From: Bradyrhizobium tropiciagri
Lineage (GTDB): Bacteria > Pseudomonadota > Alphaproteobacteria > Rhizobiales > Xanthobacteraceae
Length of the DNA: 64,000 bases
Assembly (NCBI RefSeq): GCF_018130545.1
Contig: NZ_JAFCKF010000002.1
Span: 310,001-374,000 of the forward strand
Direction: 5' to 3'
Positions within the stretch are counted from its first letter, which is position 1; each line of letters opens with the position of its first letter. Positions 18,747 to 26,362 of this stretch are shown in pieces. Made by a program: the position numbers and the translations under genes. The notes under the pieces were generated by a model. That model saw only the letters and a program-made list of their open reading frames with translations, was not told the origin of the DNA and searched no databases.

Positions 18747-18791
18747 GCATGATCTTATCGGAAAACCGCTTCGCACTTTTCCGGATCATGC
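18747..18791. repeat. Palindromic intergenic repeat, well-preserved copy
   Basis: Outer arms GCATGATC (18747-18754) and GATCATGC (18784-18791) and inner arms CGGAAAA (18759-18765) and TTTTCCG (18777-18783) pair with a 4-base bulge and an 11-base loop. It lies one base from the ATPase stop codon, inside the ABC operon. The copy at 8801-8851 has the same plan. I recall this as a frequent Bradyrhizobium intergenic element; the frequency was not checked. Confidence 0.8.
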
Positions 18792-18792
18792 T

Positions 18793-20295
18793 TTACGCGG
18801 CTTCCAGCAGCCGGTCCTTACTGACCGCTTCGCCTGCGAATTCGCGCACCACTGCGCCGCGCTTCAACACCAGGATCCGGTCGGCCAGCGACAGCACCGT
18901 TTCCGGCTCGGTCGACAGCACGATGATCGCAAGTCCCTTGGCGCGGAGGTCGCGTACGATGTTGATGACGTCGTTCTTGGCGCCGACATCCATGCCCCGG
19001 GTGGGCTCGCACAGCACCAGCAGCCTGGGCGGGTAGGTCAGCCATTTCGCCAGCGCCACTTTCTGCTGATTGCCGCCGGAAAGCATGCCGAGATCGAGGC
19101 CGACCACCGGTGGCCTGATCTGCAACTGCTCGACCTGGCGTTGGGCGATGGCGCGCTCGCGCACCGGCTTGAGCAGCAGCGCGGAGATCCGATCGAGGAT
19201 GCTGATCGAGATGTTCTTGTAGACCGGCTCCTGGTGGAACAGCATGGCGCGGCGGCTCTCGGGCACCAGCGCAACGCCGGCGCGCCGGGCTGCCGCGGTG
19301 CTGCGGAAGGTTTTCGCGGCGCCGTCGACCGCAAGCGTTCCGCCGTCGGGCCGCAGCTTGCCGAACAGGATGCGCGACAGCTCCAATTGGCCGCAGCCCA
19401 TGAAGCCGTAGATGCCGAGCACTTCGCCGGCGCGAGCCTCGAACGAGACGTCCTGCAGGGTGCGGCCGAGCGAAAGTTGGTCGACCTTCAGGACGGCCGA
19501 ACCGCCGCCCGATTCGGGGAGCATCAGGTCGTCGGTGTAGCTGTGTTCGAGCGCCTCGCCGCCGCGGCCGATCATCGCCTCGATCAGCGCGCCCTTGGTC
19601 GTATCAGCGGAGGCGGTCTCGGCGATCTTCCGCCCGTTGCGGAACACGGTCACCACGTCGGAGACGCGCAGGATGTCTTCGATGAAATGCGAGATGAAGA
19701 CGATGCTGGTGCCTTCGTCCCGCAGCTTGTGCAGCGTCGTGAACAGGCGTTCGACCTCGGGCGGGGAGAGGGCGGAGGTCGGCTCGTCCAGGATGATGAT
19801 ACGCGCGCCGGAGAACAGCACGCGCGCGATCTCGATCAGCTGTTGCAGGCCGATCGGCAGGTCGCCGAGCCGCGTCATCGGATCGACGTCGATGCCGAAG
19901 CGAGCGAGCTGCTCGCCGGCCTCGCGTGCCATCCGCCGCCACTGCACGAAGCCGAGGCGGTTGGTCGGCTGGTTGCCGAGGAAGACGTTCTCGGCGACGG
20001 TCAGGTCAGGCGCGACGCTGAGCTCCTGATGCACCATGCCGATGCCGGCGGCGTGGGCGTCGCGGGTGGAGCGGAACCGGGTCTCCTTGCCGTCGAGCAT
20101 GAAGCGGCCGGAGAACTCTGGGTGCACGCCGGCGATGATCTTCATCAGCGTGCTTTTTCCGGCGCCGTTCTCGCCGACGAGACCATGGATCTCGCCGGCG
20201 TGAAGCGCGAAGTCGACCCCACGTAGGGCTTCGACACCGCCGAAGGCCTTCGTGATCTGGTTCAACTCGAGGATCGCCGAGCGTCCCTGCGACAT
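18793..20295 (-). CDS. CUT2-type sugar ABC transporter ATPase
   Basis: A 500-residue ATPase with two fused nucleotide-binding domains, as in RbsA/XylG. The first has Walker A GENGAGKSTLMK, and a LDEPTSALSPPE Walker B region; the second has a degenerate Walker A (GFMGCGQLELSRI) but a full signature LSGGNQQKVALAKWL and CEPTRGMDVGA. This asymmetry is normal for the family. The gene lies 10 bases after the binding-protein gene, so they are translated from one mRNA. It energises uptake with the permease downstream. Confidence 0.94.
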   Translation of the reverse strand: MSQGRSAILELNQITKAFGGVEALRGVDFALHAGEIHGLVGENGAGKSTLMKIIAGVHPEFSGRFMLDGKETRFRSTRDAHAAGIGMVHQELSVAPDLTVAENVFLGNQPTNRLGFVQWRRMAREAGEQLARFGIDVDPMTRLGDLPIGLQQLIEIARVLFSGARIIILDEPTSALSPPEVERLFTTLHKLRDEGTSIVFISHFIEDILRVSDVVTVFRNGRKIAETASADTTKGALIEAMIGRGGEALEHSYTDDLMLPESGGGSAVLKVDQLSLGRTLQDVSFEARAGEVLGIYGFMGCGQLELSRILFGKLRPDGGTLAVDGAAKTFRSTAAARRAGVALVPESRRAMLFHQEPVYKNISISILDRISALLLKPVRERAIAQRQVEQLQIRPPVVGLDLGMLSGGNQQKVALAKWLTYPPRLLVLCEPTRGMDVGAKNDVINIVRDLRAKGLAIIVLSTEPETVLSLADRILVLKRGAVVREFAGEAVSKDRLLEAA

Positions 20296-20304
20296 GAGGA
20301 CTGC

Positions 20305-21354
20305 TCAGATCAGGAAGTGATCCTCCATCCATTGCATGCCGGCGGCGTTGGCCTTGGTCACGACGGGACCGTCGGTCACGACGTTCTTCGGAATGCCCTG
20401 GCCGCTCTTCTCGCCGCCGACCACGGCGGCAACGCCCGCGACGATCGCGCCGCCATGGATGCGGCAGGACGGATTGCGGACGGTCGCGAACATGCGGCCT
20501 TCGCTGACCGCCTGGATCGCCGGCGGCATGGCATCGACGCCGCCAATCAGGATGTTGGTGCGGTTGTGCGCCTTCATGATGTTGTAGGCGGCGAGCGCCA
20601 TGTCGTCATTGTGGAAGAACGCGGCGTCGATCTGCGGATATTTCGTCAGGTAGGTTTCCCAGAGCCGCGCGGTCTTGGAGACGTCCCAGTCGGCGGGCTG
20701 GGTATCCAGCACCTCGATGTTCGGGAATTGCTTCACGACCGAGTTGAAGCCCTTGGCGCGGCCCTGCGCACCGGTGTGGCCGAGCGCGCCCTGGGTCATG
20801 ATGACCTTGCCCTTGCCGCCGATCGCGTTGCACAGCGCCTGCGTCACCGAGGCACCCATGAACTCGTTGTCGGGCGCCAGGAACGAGTGGACGTTGATCT
20901 GGTCGAGCGGCGCGATCAGCGTGTCCATGTCGATCACCGGCGTGCCGGCGTCGATCATCTTCTGCACCGGCTGGGTCAGCGTGCCGATGCCGAACGCCTG
21001 GATCGCGACGAAGTCCCATTTCTGCGAGGCCATGTTGTCGATCGCAGCGCGCTGCTTGACGGCATCGAGCTGGCCGTCGAACCAGGTCACCTCGACGTTG
21101 AATAATTTGCCCCAGAACTCGGCGGCCTTCTTGCCCTGTGCACACCACGTCGCCTGTAGTCCGGCGTTGGAGAATGCGGCCTTCAGCGGCTTTTCCGAAC
21201 GTCCCGTCTCGGCTGCGAGCGCGGACGTCGTCATGCCCATTCCGCCGAGCAGGCCGGCTGCTGCTCCACCTGCCGCCGCCATCTGCAGAAGGTCGCGCCG
21301 CGTCGTCGACGCCTTGTCCATCCCCTTGTCGATGCCCTTGTCGGTTCCTGACAT
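20305..21354 (-). CDS. CUT2-type sugar-binding protein, Tat-exported
   Basis: The periplasmic substrate-binding protein of the ABC importer, about 349 residues. It begins with a twin-arginine signal, TTRRDLLQMAAAGGAAAGLL, and is probably cut near ALAAETG. The rest is a type I periplasmic-binding fold (sugar-binding domain of the LacI/RbsB type), e.g. AAFFHNDDMALAAYNIMKAH. ATG 21354 has an AGGGAG site; an ATG six codons earlier (21372) is also possible. It is the first gene of the operon; Tat export suggests folding before export. The ligand is unknown. Confidence 0.9.
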   Translation of the reverse strand: MSGTDKGIDKGMDKASTTRRDLLQMAAAGGAAAGLLGGMGMTTSALAAETGRSEKPLKAAFSNAGLQATWCAQGKKAAEFWGKLFNVEVTWFDGQLDAVKQRAAIDNMASQKWDFVAIQAFGIGTLTQPVQKMIDAGTPVIDMDTLIAPLDQINVHSFLAPDNEFMGASVTQALCNAIGGKGKVIMTQGALGHTGAQGRAKGFNSVVKQFPNIEVLDTQPADWDVSKTARLWETYLTKYPQIDAAFFHNDDMALAAYNIMKAHNRTNILIGGVDAMPPAIQAVSEGRMFATVRNPSCRIHGGAIVAGVAAVVGGEKSGQGIPKNVVTDGPVVTKANAAGMQWMEDHFLI

Positions 21355-21443
21355 TGTCTGCTCCCTCTTCATTTTTTCTCTCCGTCGGCGTCAGTTGCAC
21401 GCGCCGCGGATAAAGGGAGTGTGTCACAATCAGAACGACGATG

Positions 21444-21869
21444 CTACGGGCTGTCTTCCGCGAGATGTTTCTGTTGCAGCACGATGGCCTCGATGTCGCG
21501 GAGCAGCTTGTGCCACGCAGCATCGATCTCTTTGGACCATTGCTCGCCGAGAATGTCGCGCAAGCAAGCCGCGATCACGGCGAAGAACGCGACGAACAGT
21601 TCGCGCGGCGTTCCGTAGGCATCGTGAGAGAACACTTCCGATTCGATCAGCCGAAAATGCCCGCGGCGCTCGCCCGCGAAATCGAGGATGGCTTCGATCG
21701 TGAGCGACAGCATCGATCCCTTCACCGGCTCGCTGCCTTCGCTGCGAAACATCGCCTGCGCCTCGGGATGTTCGCGAAACAGTCGCCGGTACACGTGCGG
21801 CGTCAGATCATCGCAAGCGACGGCGGCAAGTTCGAAGCTGCGTTCGATTGGATTCGATGATGAGGTCAT
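21444..21869 (-). CDS. Globin family protein
   Basis: A 141-residue single-domain globin. Helix patterns fit bacterial haemoglobins: the N-terminal VYRRLFREHPEAQAMF (B/C/CD region), the likely proximal histidine His82 in SHDAYGTPRELF (F helix, resembling the RHxxYGV motif), and ILGEQWSKEIDAAWHKLL (G/H helices). There is no reductase domain, so it is not a flavohaemoglobin. Function could be oxygen or NO binding or sensing. The start codon lies only 22 bp downstream of a strong intrinsic terminator and lacks a clear ribosome-binding site, which makes its expression unusual. The transporter operon follows about 90 bp after it. Confidence 0.75.
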   Translation of the reverse strand: MTSSSNPIERSFELAAVACDDLTPHVYRRLFREHPEAQAMFRSEGSEPVKGSMLSLTIEAILDFAGERRGHFRLIESEVFSHDAYGTPRELFVAFFAVIAACLRDILGEQWSKEIDAAWHKLLRDIEAIVLQQKHLAEDSP

Positions 21870-21890
21870 TGTTCGATGCGATCATCACGC

Positions 21891-21921
21891 AAAAAAAAGA
21901 GCAGGGCTCCAAGCCCTGCTC
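21891..21921 (-). terminator. Strong intrinsic terminator upstream of the globin
   Basis: GAGCAGGGCT (21899-21908) and AGCCCTGCTC (21912-21921) form a perfect 10-bp GC-rich stem with a 3-base loop. Read leftward it is followed by eight T residues (21898-21891). It therefore ends a minus-strand transcript that begins to the right; rightward reading has no T-run. The globin ATG (21869) is 22 bases further on. Confidence 0.9.
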
Positions 21922-22200
21922 CAAAAATTGTGTCGACCCTATTTGCCCCAAGAATTCGATTTGATCTTGATTAATGGGGTGACGCTGCTTGTGCGCGTCG
22001 GGCTCCTCCCGAGACTTGGACCACCAGGACACACCTCGCGGCTGACCTGCGCCCGAATTGGTAGACCATCTTTCCAGCCTTGTCACCATTTTCGGCAACG
22101 ATTGTTCAAATTTCGAGCAATTTGCGAAATGATTGGGATGGTGCCACCGCCGGTTGCGAAAATTGGTTGAAAACACGTGATGGGGTAAGGAGATACGACC
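21922..22200 (-). ncRNA. Candidate small RNA or leader RNA ending at the terminator
   Basis: No recognisable protein gene is present here on either strand, yet the terminator at 21891-21921 must serve some minus-strand transcript. The 5' end is not defined; the boundary given is approximate. The leftward RNA can form TCGGG-AGGAG-CCCGA (21997-22011 region) with a purine loop, and CCCCA/TGGGG pairing near 21950-21980. A 32-codon open frame (22069 to 21971) starting MVYQFGRRSAAR is a possible leader peptide. It could be a free sRNA or a regulated leader of the globin gene. Confidence 0.4.
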
Positions 22201-22214
22201 TTGTGTGGAGCAGC

Positions 22215-22232
22215 CGTGACGCAAGTGTCACG
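22215..22232. promoter_or_regulatory. Inverted repeat upstream of the copper locus
   Basis: CGTGAC (22215-22220) and GTCACG (22227-22232) are 6-bp arms around GCAAGT, about 85 bases before the DUF2946 start. The position suits an operator for the copper genes, but the regulator is unknown. The half-site spacing does not fit CRP/FNR. The AT-rich stretch at 22100-22137, with CAAATT/AATTTG arms, is another possible site. Confidence 0.3.
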
Positions 22233-22316
22233 CTCAGCTAATTCCGTCCGTTGGAAGAAACCGGGAGTGTCGGCGATCTCGACTTCCGACTGCCGTGGTG
22301 GTTAGGTCCGTTCCGG

Positions 22317-22700
22317 ATGGATTTTGCGATGCGCCGGCGGCTGAAGAATTTTCTGCCAATCGTCCTGGTTGCCCTGCTGGTGCAGATTTTCGCACCGATC
22401 GGGGCCTGCTGGGCGACGAGCCTTGCGCTGTCCGATCCGCTCGCGGCCGCCTCTATCTGCCACGGCGATGCCGGTTCCGGAGCCGGGCAGGGTGATCAGA
22501 CCGGTCACGACGCCCATGACGGCTGTTGCTCCGCCTGCAGCGTGCTGCAGACCGGTGCGCCGGTTGATCATCCGCAAGTTGCGAACCAGGCCGTCGAACG
22601 TGTGCCCAGCCGGATCGCTTGGCTCGATTTCGCCAGCGAGCTCGATCGTTCGCGAGCGGGCCTCTCCGCGCAGGCTCGCGCGCCGCCGCTGTTCTCCTGA
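22317..22700 (+). CDS. DUF2946 family exported protein
   Basis: A small protein of 127 residues from ATG 22317 (an ATG at 22329 is equally possible). It has a basic start and a hydrophobic signal or anchor, RRRLKNFLPIVLVALLVQIF, then a Cys/His-bearing section with SICHGDAG and HDGCCSACSVL, the pattern of DUF2946, a family that often precedes TonB receptor genes and copper proteins. The Cys/His cluster could bind copper; that is inference. It heads the copper locus, 83 bases before the TonB receptor gene. Confidence 0.7.
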   Translation: MDFAMRRRLKNFLPIVLVALLVQIFAPIGACWATSLALSDPLAAASICHGDAGSGAGQGDQTGHDAHDGCCSACSVLQTGAPVDHPQVANQAVERVPSRIAWLDFASELDRSRAGLSAQARAPPLFS

Positions 22701-22783
22701 CCACGTTCCCGCTGCCGGTGCACGTCCGCGCCGGCGAGTGCCCTTGAACAAGCCGGCCGAAGAGCCGGTGTCAGGATTCATCC

Positions 22784-25264
22784 ATGTTTCGGTTTCATGC
22801 CATCAGTGGCGTGAGCATCGCGGCCATCCAGGCCGCGCTGCTGGCGTCGGTCGAGATGGCCTATGCGCAGAGTGGCGAGCCGGGAGCGCTGCCGCCTGTC
22901 ATCATCGAGGCGCCGCGGCCGGCCAAGCCGGCTGCGCGCAAACCGGTCAATCGCACCGCTGTCACCCGGCATCGGACCGCCCCGATAGCTGCGGCCGCGC
23001 CAAGCCGGCCGAATGTAGCCGTCGATGCCGCCGGAGCGGGCGCCAACACGTCGCTCGGGACGCCACCCGCCGTGGCGCGGTTCCAGCTGCCGCAGAAAAC
23101 CTTCAGCATCACGTCCCGGCAGGTCGACGAGACCGTCAACCTCAAGGACCCCGAAGACGCGATCAAATACATGCCTAGCCTGTTCGTGCGGAAGCGCAAC
23201 GACGGCGACAACATGGCAGTGCTGGCGACCCGGAGCTGGGGCGTCAATTCGAGCGCGCGCTCGCTGATCTATTATGACGACCTGCTGGTGTCGGCGCTGA
23301 TCGGCAATAACAACACCAGCGCCTCGCCGAAGTGGAACCTGATTTCGCCGGAAGCGATCGGCCGGATCGACTACCTCAATGGCCCGTTCGCGGCGGCCTA
23401 TCCCGGCAATTCGATCGGCGGTGTTCTGCTGATCTCGTCGAAGATGCCGGATAAGCCGTTCGCCGTGGCGAAGGAGACGGTGTCGGTGATGCCATGGAGC
23501 CAGTACGGCACCAAGGATACCTATGTGACGAGCCAGACCAGCGCCGCGGCCGGCAATCGCGATGGCAAGCTGTCCTGGCTGGTCAGCGCCAACTATCTTG
23601 ACAGTTACCAGCAGCCGCTGACCTACACGACGAGCGCAACGATCCCGGCGGGCACCACCGGCGCGTTTCCGGCGCTCAACAAGCAGGGCGTGCCCGCGAA
23701 TGTCATCGGCACCGGCATTCTTGCACATTCCCAGCAGACGTCTGCCAATCTGCGGCTTGCCTATGACGTGTCCCCGCTGGTGCAGGCGACCTATTCGCTC
23801 GGCATCTGGAACAACCATCAGGTCTCCGATCCCCAAACCTACCTGCGGTCGGCGGCAGGCGCGCCGACCTTCGCGAGCAATTCAGGCTTCGCCACCGGCA
23901 AATACGTCTGGGACCAAACGCACCTGAGCAACGCGGTTGCGCTGAAGAGCGACACCAAGGGCATCTATGACTTCGATCTGTCGGCCTCGAGCTACAACTA
24001 TCTGCAGGACACCCAGCTCAATCCGTTCACGGTCGCCGCAACCGGCATCGGCTTCTCGCCGAACGGCAAGATCACCCGGATGGACGGCACCAATTGGCAG
24101 AACGTGGATGCCAAGGGCATCTGGCGGCCGTTCGGTTATGATGGGCCGCACGAGATCAGCTTCGGCATTCACGGCGATCGCTACCGGCTGGAGAACCCGG
24201 TCTATGCCTCGTCGATCTGGAACGCGACATCCTCGACCGGCACCGGCGCGCTCTATTCGACGGGCGTCGGCGAAACCCGCACTGGCGCGCTGTGGCTGCA
24301 GGACGCCTGGAAGATCAATCCGAGTCTGAAGCTGACGCTGGGCGGACGGCTGGAGAGCTGGCAGTCGCTCGACGGCTTCAACCTCAACACGACGACAAAT
24401 GCTGCCGGCGGGATCATTTCGACGGCAGCGATCAACCAGCCGGGGCTGAACTCGACCAACTTCTCGCCAAAGGCGTCGCTGTCGTTCGATCCGAACAAGG
24501 ACTGGAACATCACAGCGAATTTCGGTGAGGCCTATCGCTATCCGACAGTGACCGAGCTCTACCAGAACATCACCGTCGGCGGCGTCGCTACCTTTGCCAA
24601 TCCATTCCTCAAGCCGGAACAGGACTTCACCGGCGAGTTGAACATTGAACGCAAATGGACCGACGGGCGGGTGCGGCTGACGCTGTTCTCTGAGCGGACC
24701 AACAACGCGATCATCTCGCAAACCAATACTGTGACCAACCCGGCTACCGGCGCCCAAACCCCGACCACGGTCGTGAGCAATGTCGACGCGATCCGGATGC
24801 AAGGCGTCGAGCTATCGGCAGAGAAGGACAATGTGTTCGTGGCCGGCCTGCAGTTGTTCGGCAGCGTCACCTATGTCGATTCAAAAATACTTGCCGATGC
24901 GAGCTGGGCCGGCGTCGATCCGCTGACTAATTTGCCGACCACCGTGGTCGGCAAACGCGTTCCGTATGTGCCCGACTGGCGCGCCAAGATTGGCATGACC
25001 TACCGGCCGAACGAAAGCTGGGCCTACACCGTGGCAGCGCGCTACAGTGGCAAGCAGTATTCGACGCTCGACAACACCGACCGGGTTTCGAACGTCTATG
25101 GCGCGTTCGACAATTTCTTCGTCGTCGACATGAAGATCCACTACAACGCGACGGCGAATTTCGCGTTCGATTTCGGCATCGATAATATCTTCAACGAGCA
25201 GTATTTCCTGTTCCACCCGTTCCCGGGCAGGACCTTCGTCCTGGCCGGGAAATACACCTTCTGA
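22784..25264 (+). CDS. TonB-dependent receptor, probably for copper
   Basis: An outer-membrane gated channel of 826 residues. After a signal sequence (cut near EMAYAQS) there is an Ala/Pro-rich linker of about 60 residues, then a plug domain (KTFSITSRQVDETVNLKDPE; AIGRIDYLNGPFAAAYPGNS) and a 22-strand barrel ending in a terminal Phe (FVLAGKYTF), the BamA recognition signal. The PCuAC, YcnI and CopCD genes that follow closely indicate a copper ligand, as for OprC/NosA-type receptors; another metal chelate is possible. A TonB-box-like stretch may lie in LPPVIIEAPRP. Confidence 0.88.
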   Translation: MFRFHAISGVSIAAIQAALLASVEMAYAQSGEPGALPPVIIEAPRPAKPAARKPVNRTAVTRHRTAPIAAAAPSRPNVAVDAAGAGANTSLGTPPAVARFQLPQKTFSITSRQVDETVNLKDPEDAIKYMPSLFVRKRNDGDNMAVLATRSWGVNSSARSLIYYDDLLVSALIGNNNTSASPKWNLISPEAIGRIDYLNGPFAAAYPGNSIGGVLLISSKMPDKPFAVAKETVSVMPWSQYGTKDTYVTSQTSAAAGNRDGKLSWLVSANYLDSYQQPLTYTTSATIPAGTTGAFPALNKQGVPANVIGTGILAHSQQTSANLRLAYDVSPLVQATYSLGIWNNHQVSDPQTYLRSAAGAPTFASNSGFATGKYVWDQTHLSNAVALKSDTKGIYDFDLSASSYNYLQDTQLNPFTVAATGIGFSPNGKITRMDGTNWQNVDAKGIWRPFGYDGPHEISFGIHGDRYRLENPVYASSIWNATSSTGTGALYSTGVGETRTGALWLQDAWKINPSLKLTLGGRLESWQSLDGFNLNTTTNAAGGIISTAAINQPGLNSTNFSPKASLSFDPNKDWNITANFGEAYRYPTVTELYQNITVGGVATFANPFLKPEQDFTGELNIERKWTDGRVRLTLFSERTNNAIISQTNTVTNPATGAQTPTTVVSNVDAIRMQGVELSAEKDNVFVAGLQLFGSVTYVDSKILADASWAGVDPLTNLPTTVVGKRVPYVPDWRAKIGMTYRPNESWAYTVAARYSGKQYSTLDNTDRVSNVYGAFDNFFVVDMKIHYNATANFAFDFGIDNIFNEQYFLFHPFPGRTFVLAGKYTF

Positions 25265-25302
25265 GCTGGCGGGCCGTCCGCAACAACAAAAGGAGCTTCG
25301 AC

Positions 25303-25824
25303 ATGAAGAAAACACTGGCTGGGCTTGCTACGATTTTCGCACTGGCTCTGATCGCGCCTGCCGCTGCCGAGGACGTCAAGGCCGGCGACCTCGTGATCAC
25401 CCAGGCGTGGACGCGCGCGACGCCGAACGGTGCCAAGATCGGCGGCGGCTATCTGACGATCGAGAACAAAGGGACGGCGCCTGACCGACTGGTGTCGGGC
25501 TCGGCCGATATTGCCGGCAAGGTCGAAGTCCACGAGATGTCGATGGACAATGGCGTGATGAAGATGCGCGCGCTGGATAAGGGATTGGCCATCGAGCCGG
25601 GGAAGACGGTCAAGCTCGCGCCCGGCGGCTATCATCTGATGATGTTCGACCTGAAGAGCCCGTTGAAGCAGGGCGACAAGGTGCCGGTCACACTCGAATT
25701 CGAGAAGGCCGGCAAGGTCCCGGTCTCACTCGATGTGCAAGCAGTTGGCGCGCAGGCGCCGGGCGGCGGCGATCATTCCGGCCATGGCGACCATTCCGGT
25801 CACATGGACATGAAGAAGATGTGA
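25303..25824 (+). CDS. PCuAC family periplasmic copper chaperone
   Basis: PCuAC proteins bind Cu(I) in the periplasm and deliver it to cytochrome oxidase assembly. The 173-residue product has a signal peptide (cut near PAAAEDVK), a cupredoxin-like domain with the family's metal ligands: His77 in VEVHEMSMDNGVM, Met residues about ten positions later, and His111/Met113 in GGYHLMMF. The C-terminus is a His/Met tail (GGDHSGHGDHSGHMDMKKM) that should bind more copper. AAGGAG stands 9 bases upstream of the ATG. The YcnI gene follows after 7 bases. Confidence 0.93.
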   Translation: MKKTLAGLATIFALALIAPAAAEDVKAGDLVITQAWTRATPNGAKIGGGYLTIENKGTAPDRLVSGSADIAGKVEVHEMSMDNGVMKMRALDKGLAIEPGKTVKLAPGGYHLMMFDLKSPLKQGDKVPVTLEFEKAGKVPVSLDVQAVGAQAPGGGDHSGHGDHSGHMDMKKM

Positions 25825-25831
25825 GGCGGCC

Positions 25832-26359
25832 ATGCGGTCACACACGCTCCTGATTGCCACGGCGGCGCTGCTCGCAGCGTCGCCTGCGGTCGCGCATATC
25901 ACGCTCGAAGGAAAGCAGGCGACGGTCGGTTCGTACTACAAGGCGGTGTTCGCCGTGCCGCATGGCTGCGCGGGATCGGCGACGGTCAAGATCCGCGTGC
26001 AGATTCCGGAGGGCGTGATCGGGGTCAAGCCGATGCCGAAGCCCGGCTGGAATCTCGATACGGTCACCGGCAAATACGCCGCGCAATACGACTATCATGG
26101 CGCCAAGCTCTCCGAGGGCGTCACGGAAGTCGCCTGGAGCGGTGGCAAGCTCTCCGACCAGAACTACGACGAGTTCGTGATGCAGACGTTTCTCACCGAC
26201 ACGTTGAAGCCCAACACCACGCTGTATTTCCCCGTCGTGCAGGAGTGCGAGCAGGGCGTCAGCCGCTGGATCGATATCCCGGCCGACGGGCAGGGCGGCG
26301 GGCATGAGCACGGCAGCAAGACACCGGCGCCCGGCGTCAAGCTGCTGCCGAAGTCGTAA
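25832..26359 (+). CDS. YcnI family (DUF1775) copper-binding protein
   Basis: The 175-residue protein has a signal peptide ending at AVAH, so that the mature N-terminus begins with histidine (HITLEGKQA), as in YcnI where His1 and a tryptophan form a Cu(II) site; a WSGGKLSD stretch later in the domain is a candidate tryptophan. The DUF1775 fold matches VGSYYKAVFAVPHGCAGSAT and LYFPVVQECEQGVSRW. A His-bearing tail (GGGHEHGSK) ends it. Its place between PCuAC and CopCD supports a role in periplasmic copper handling. Confidence 0.9.
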   Translation: MRSHTLLIATAALLAASPAVAHITLEGKQATVGSYYKAVFAVPHGCAGSATVKIRVQIPEGVIGVKPMPKPGWNLDTVTGKYAAQYDYHGAKLSEGVTEVAWSGGKLSDQNYDEFVMQTFLTDTLKPNTTLYFPVVQECEQGVSRWIDIPADGQGGGHEHGSKTPAPGVKLLPKS

Positions 26360-26362
26360 ACC

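Noticed and set aside
21808-22224. A 138-codon minus-strand frame across the terminator and sRNA candidate
   Set aside because: It reads through the intrinsic terminator hairpin and T8 run, overlaps the globin gene in another frame and shows no protein-like composition. A structured RNA is a better explanation.
22215-22232. CRP/FNR site for the CGTGAC/GTCACG inverted repeat
   Set aside because: A CRP-type site needs TGTGA-N6-TCACA spacing (FNR TTGAT-N4-ATCAA). Here GTGA and TCAC are 8 bases apart, so it is listed only as an unassigned inverted repeat.
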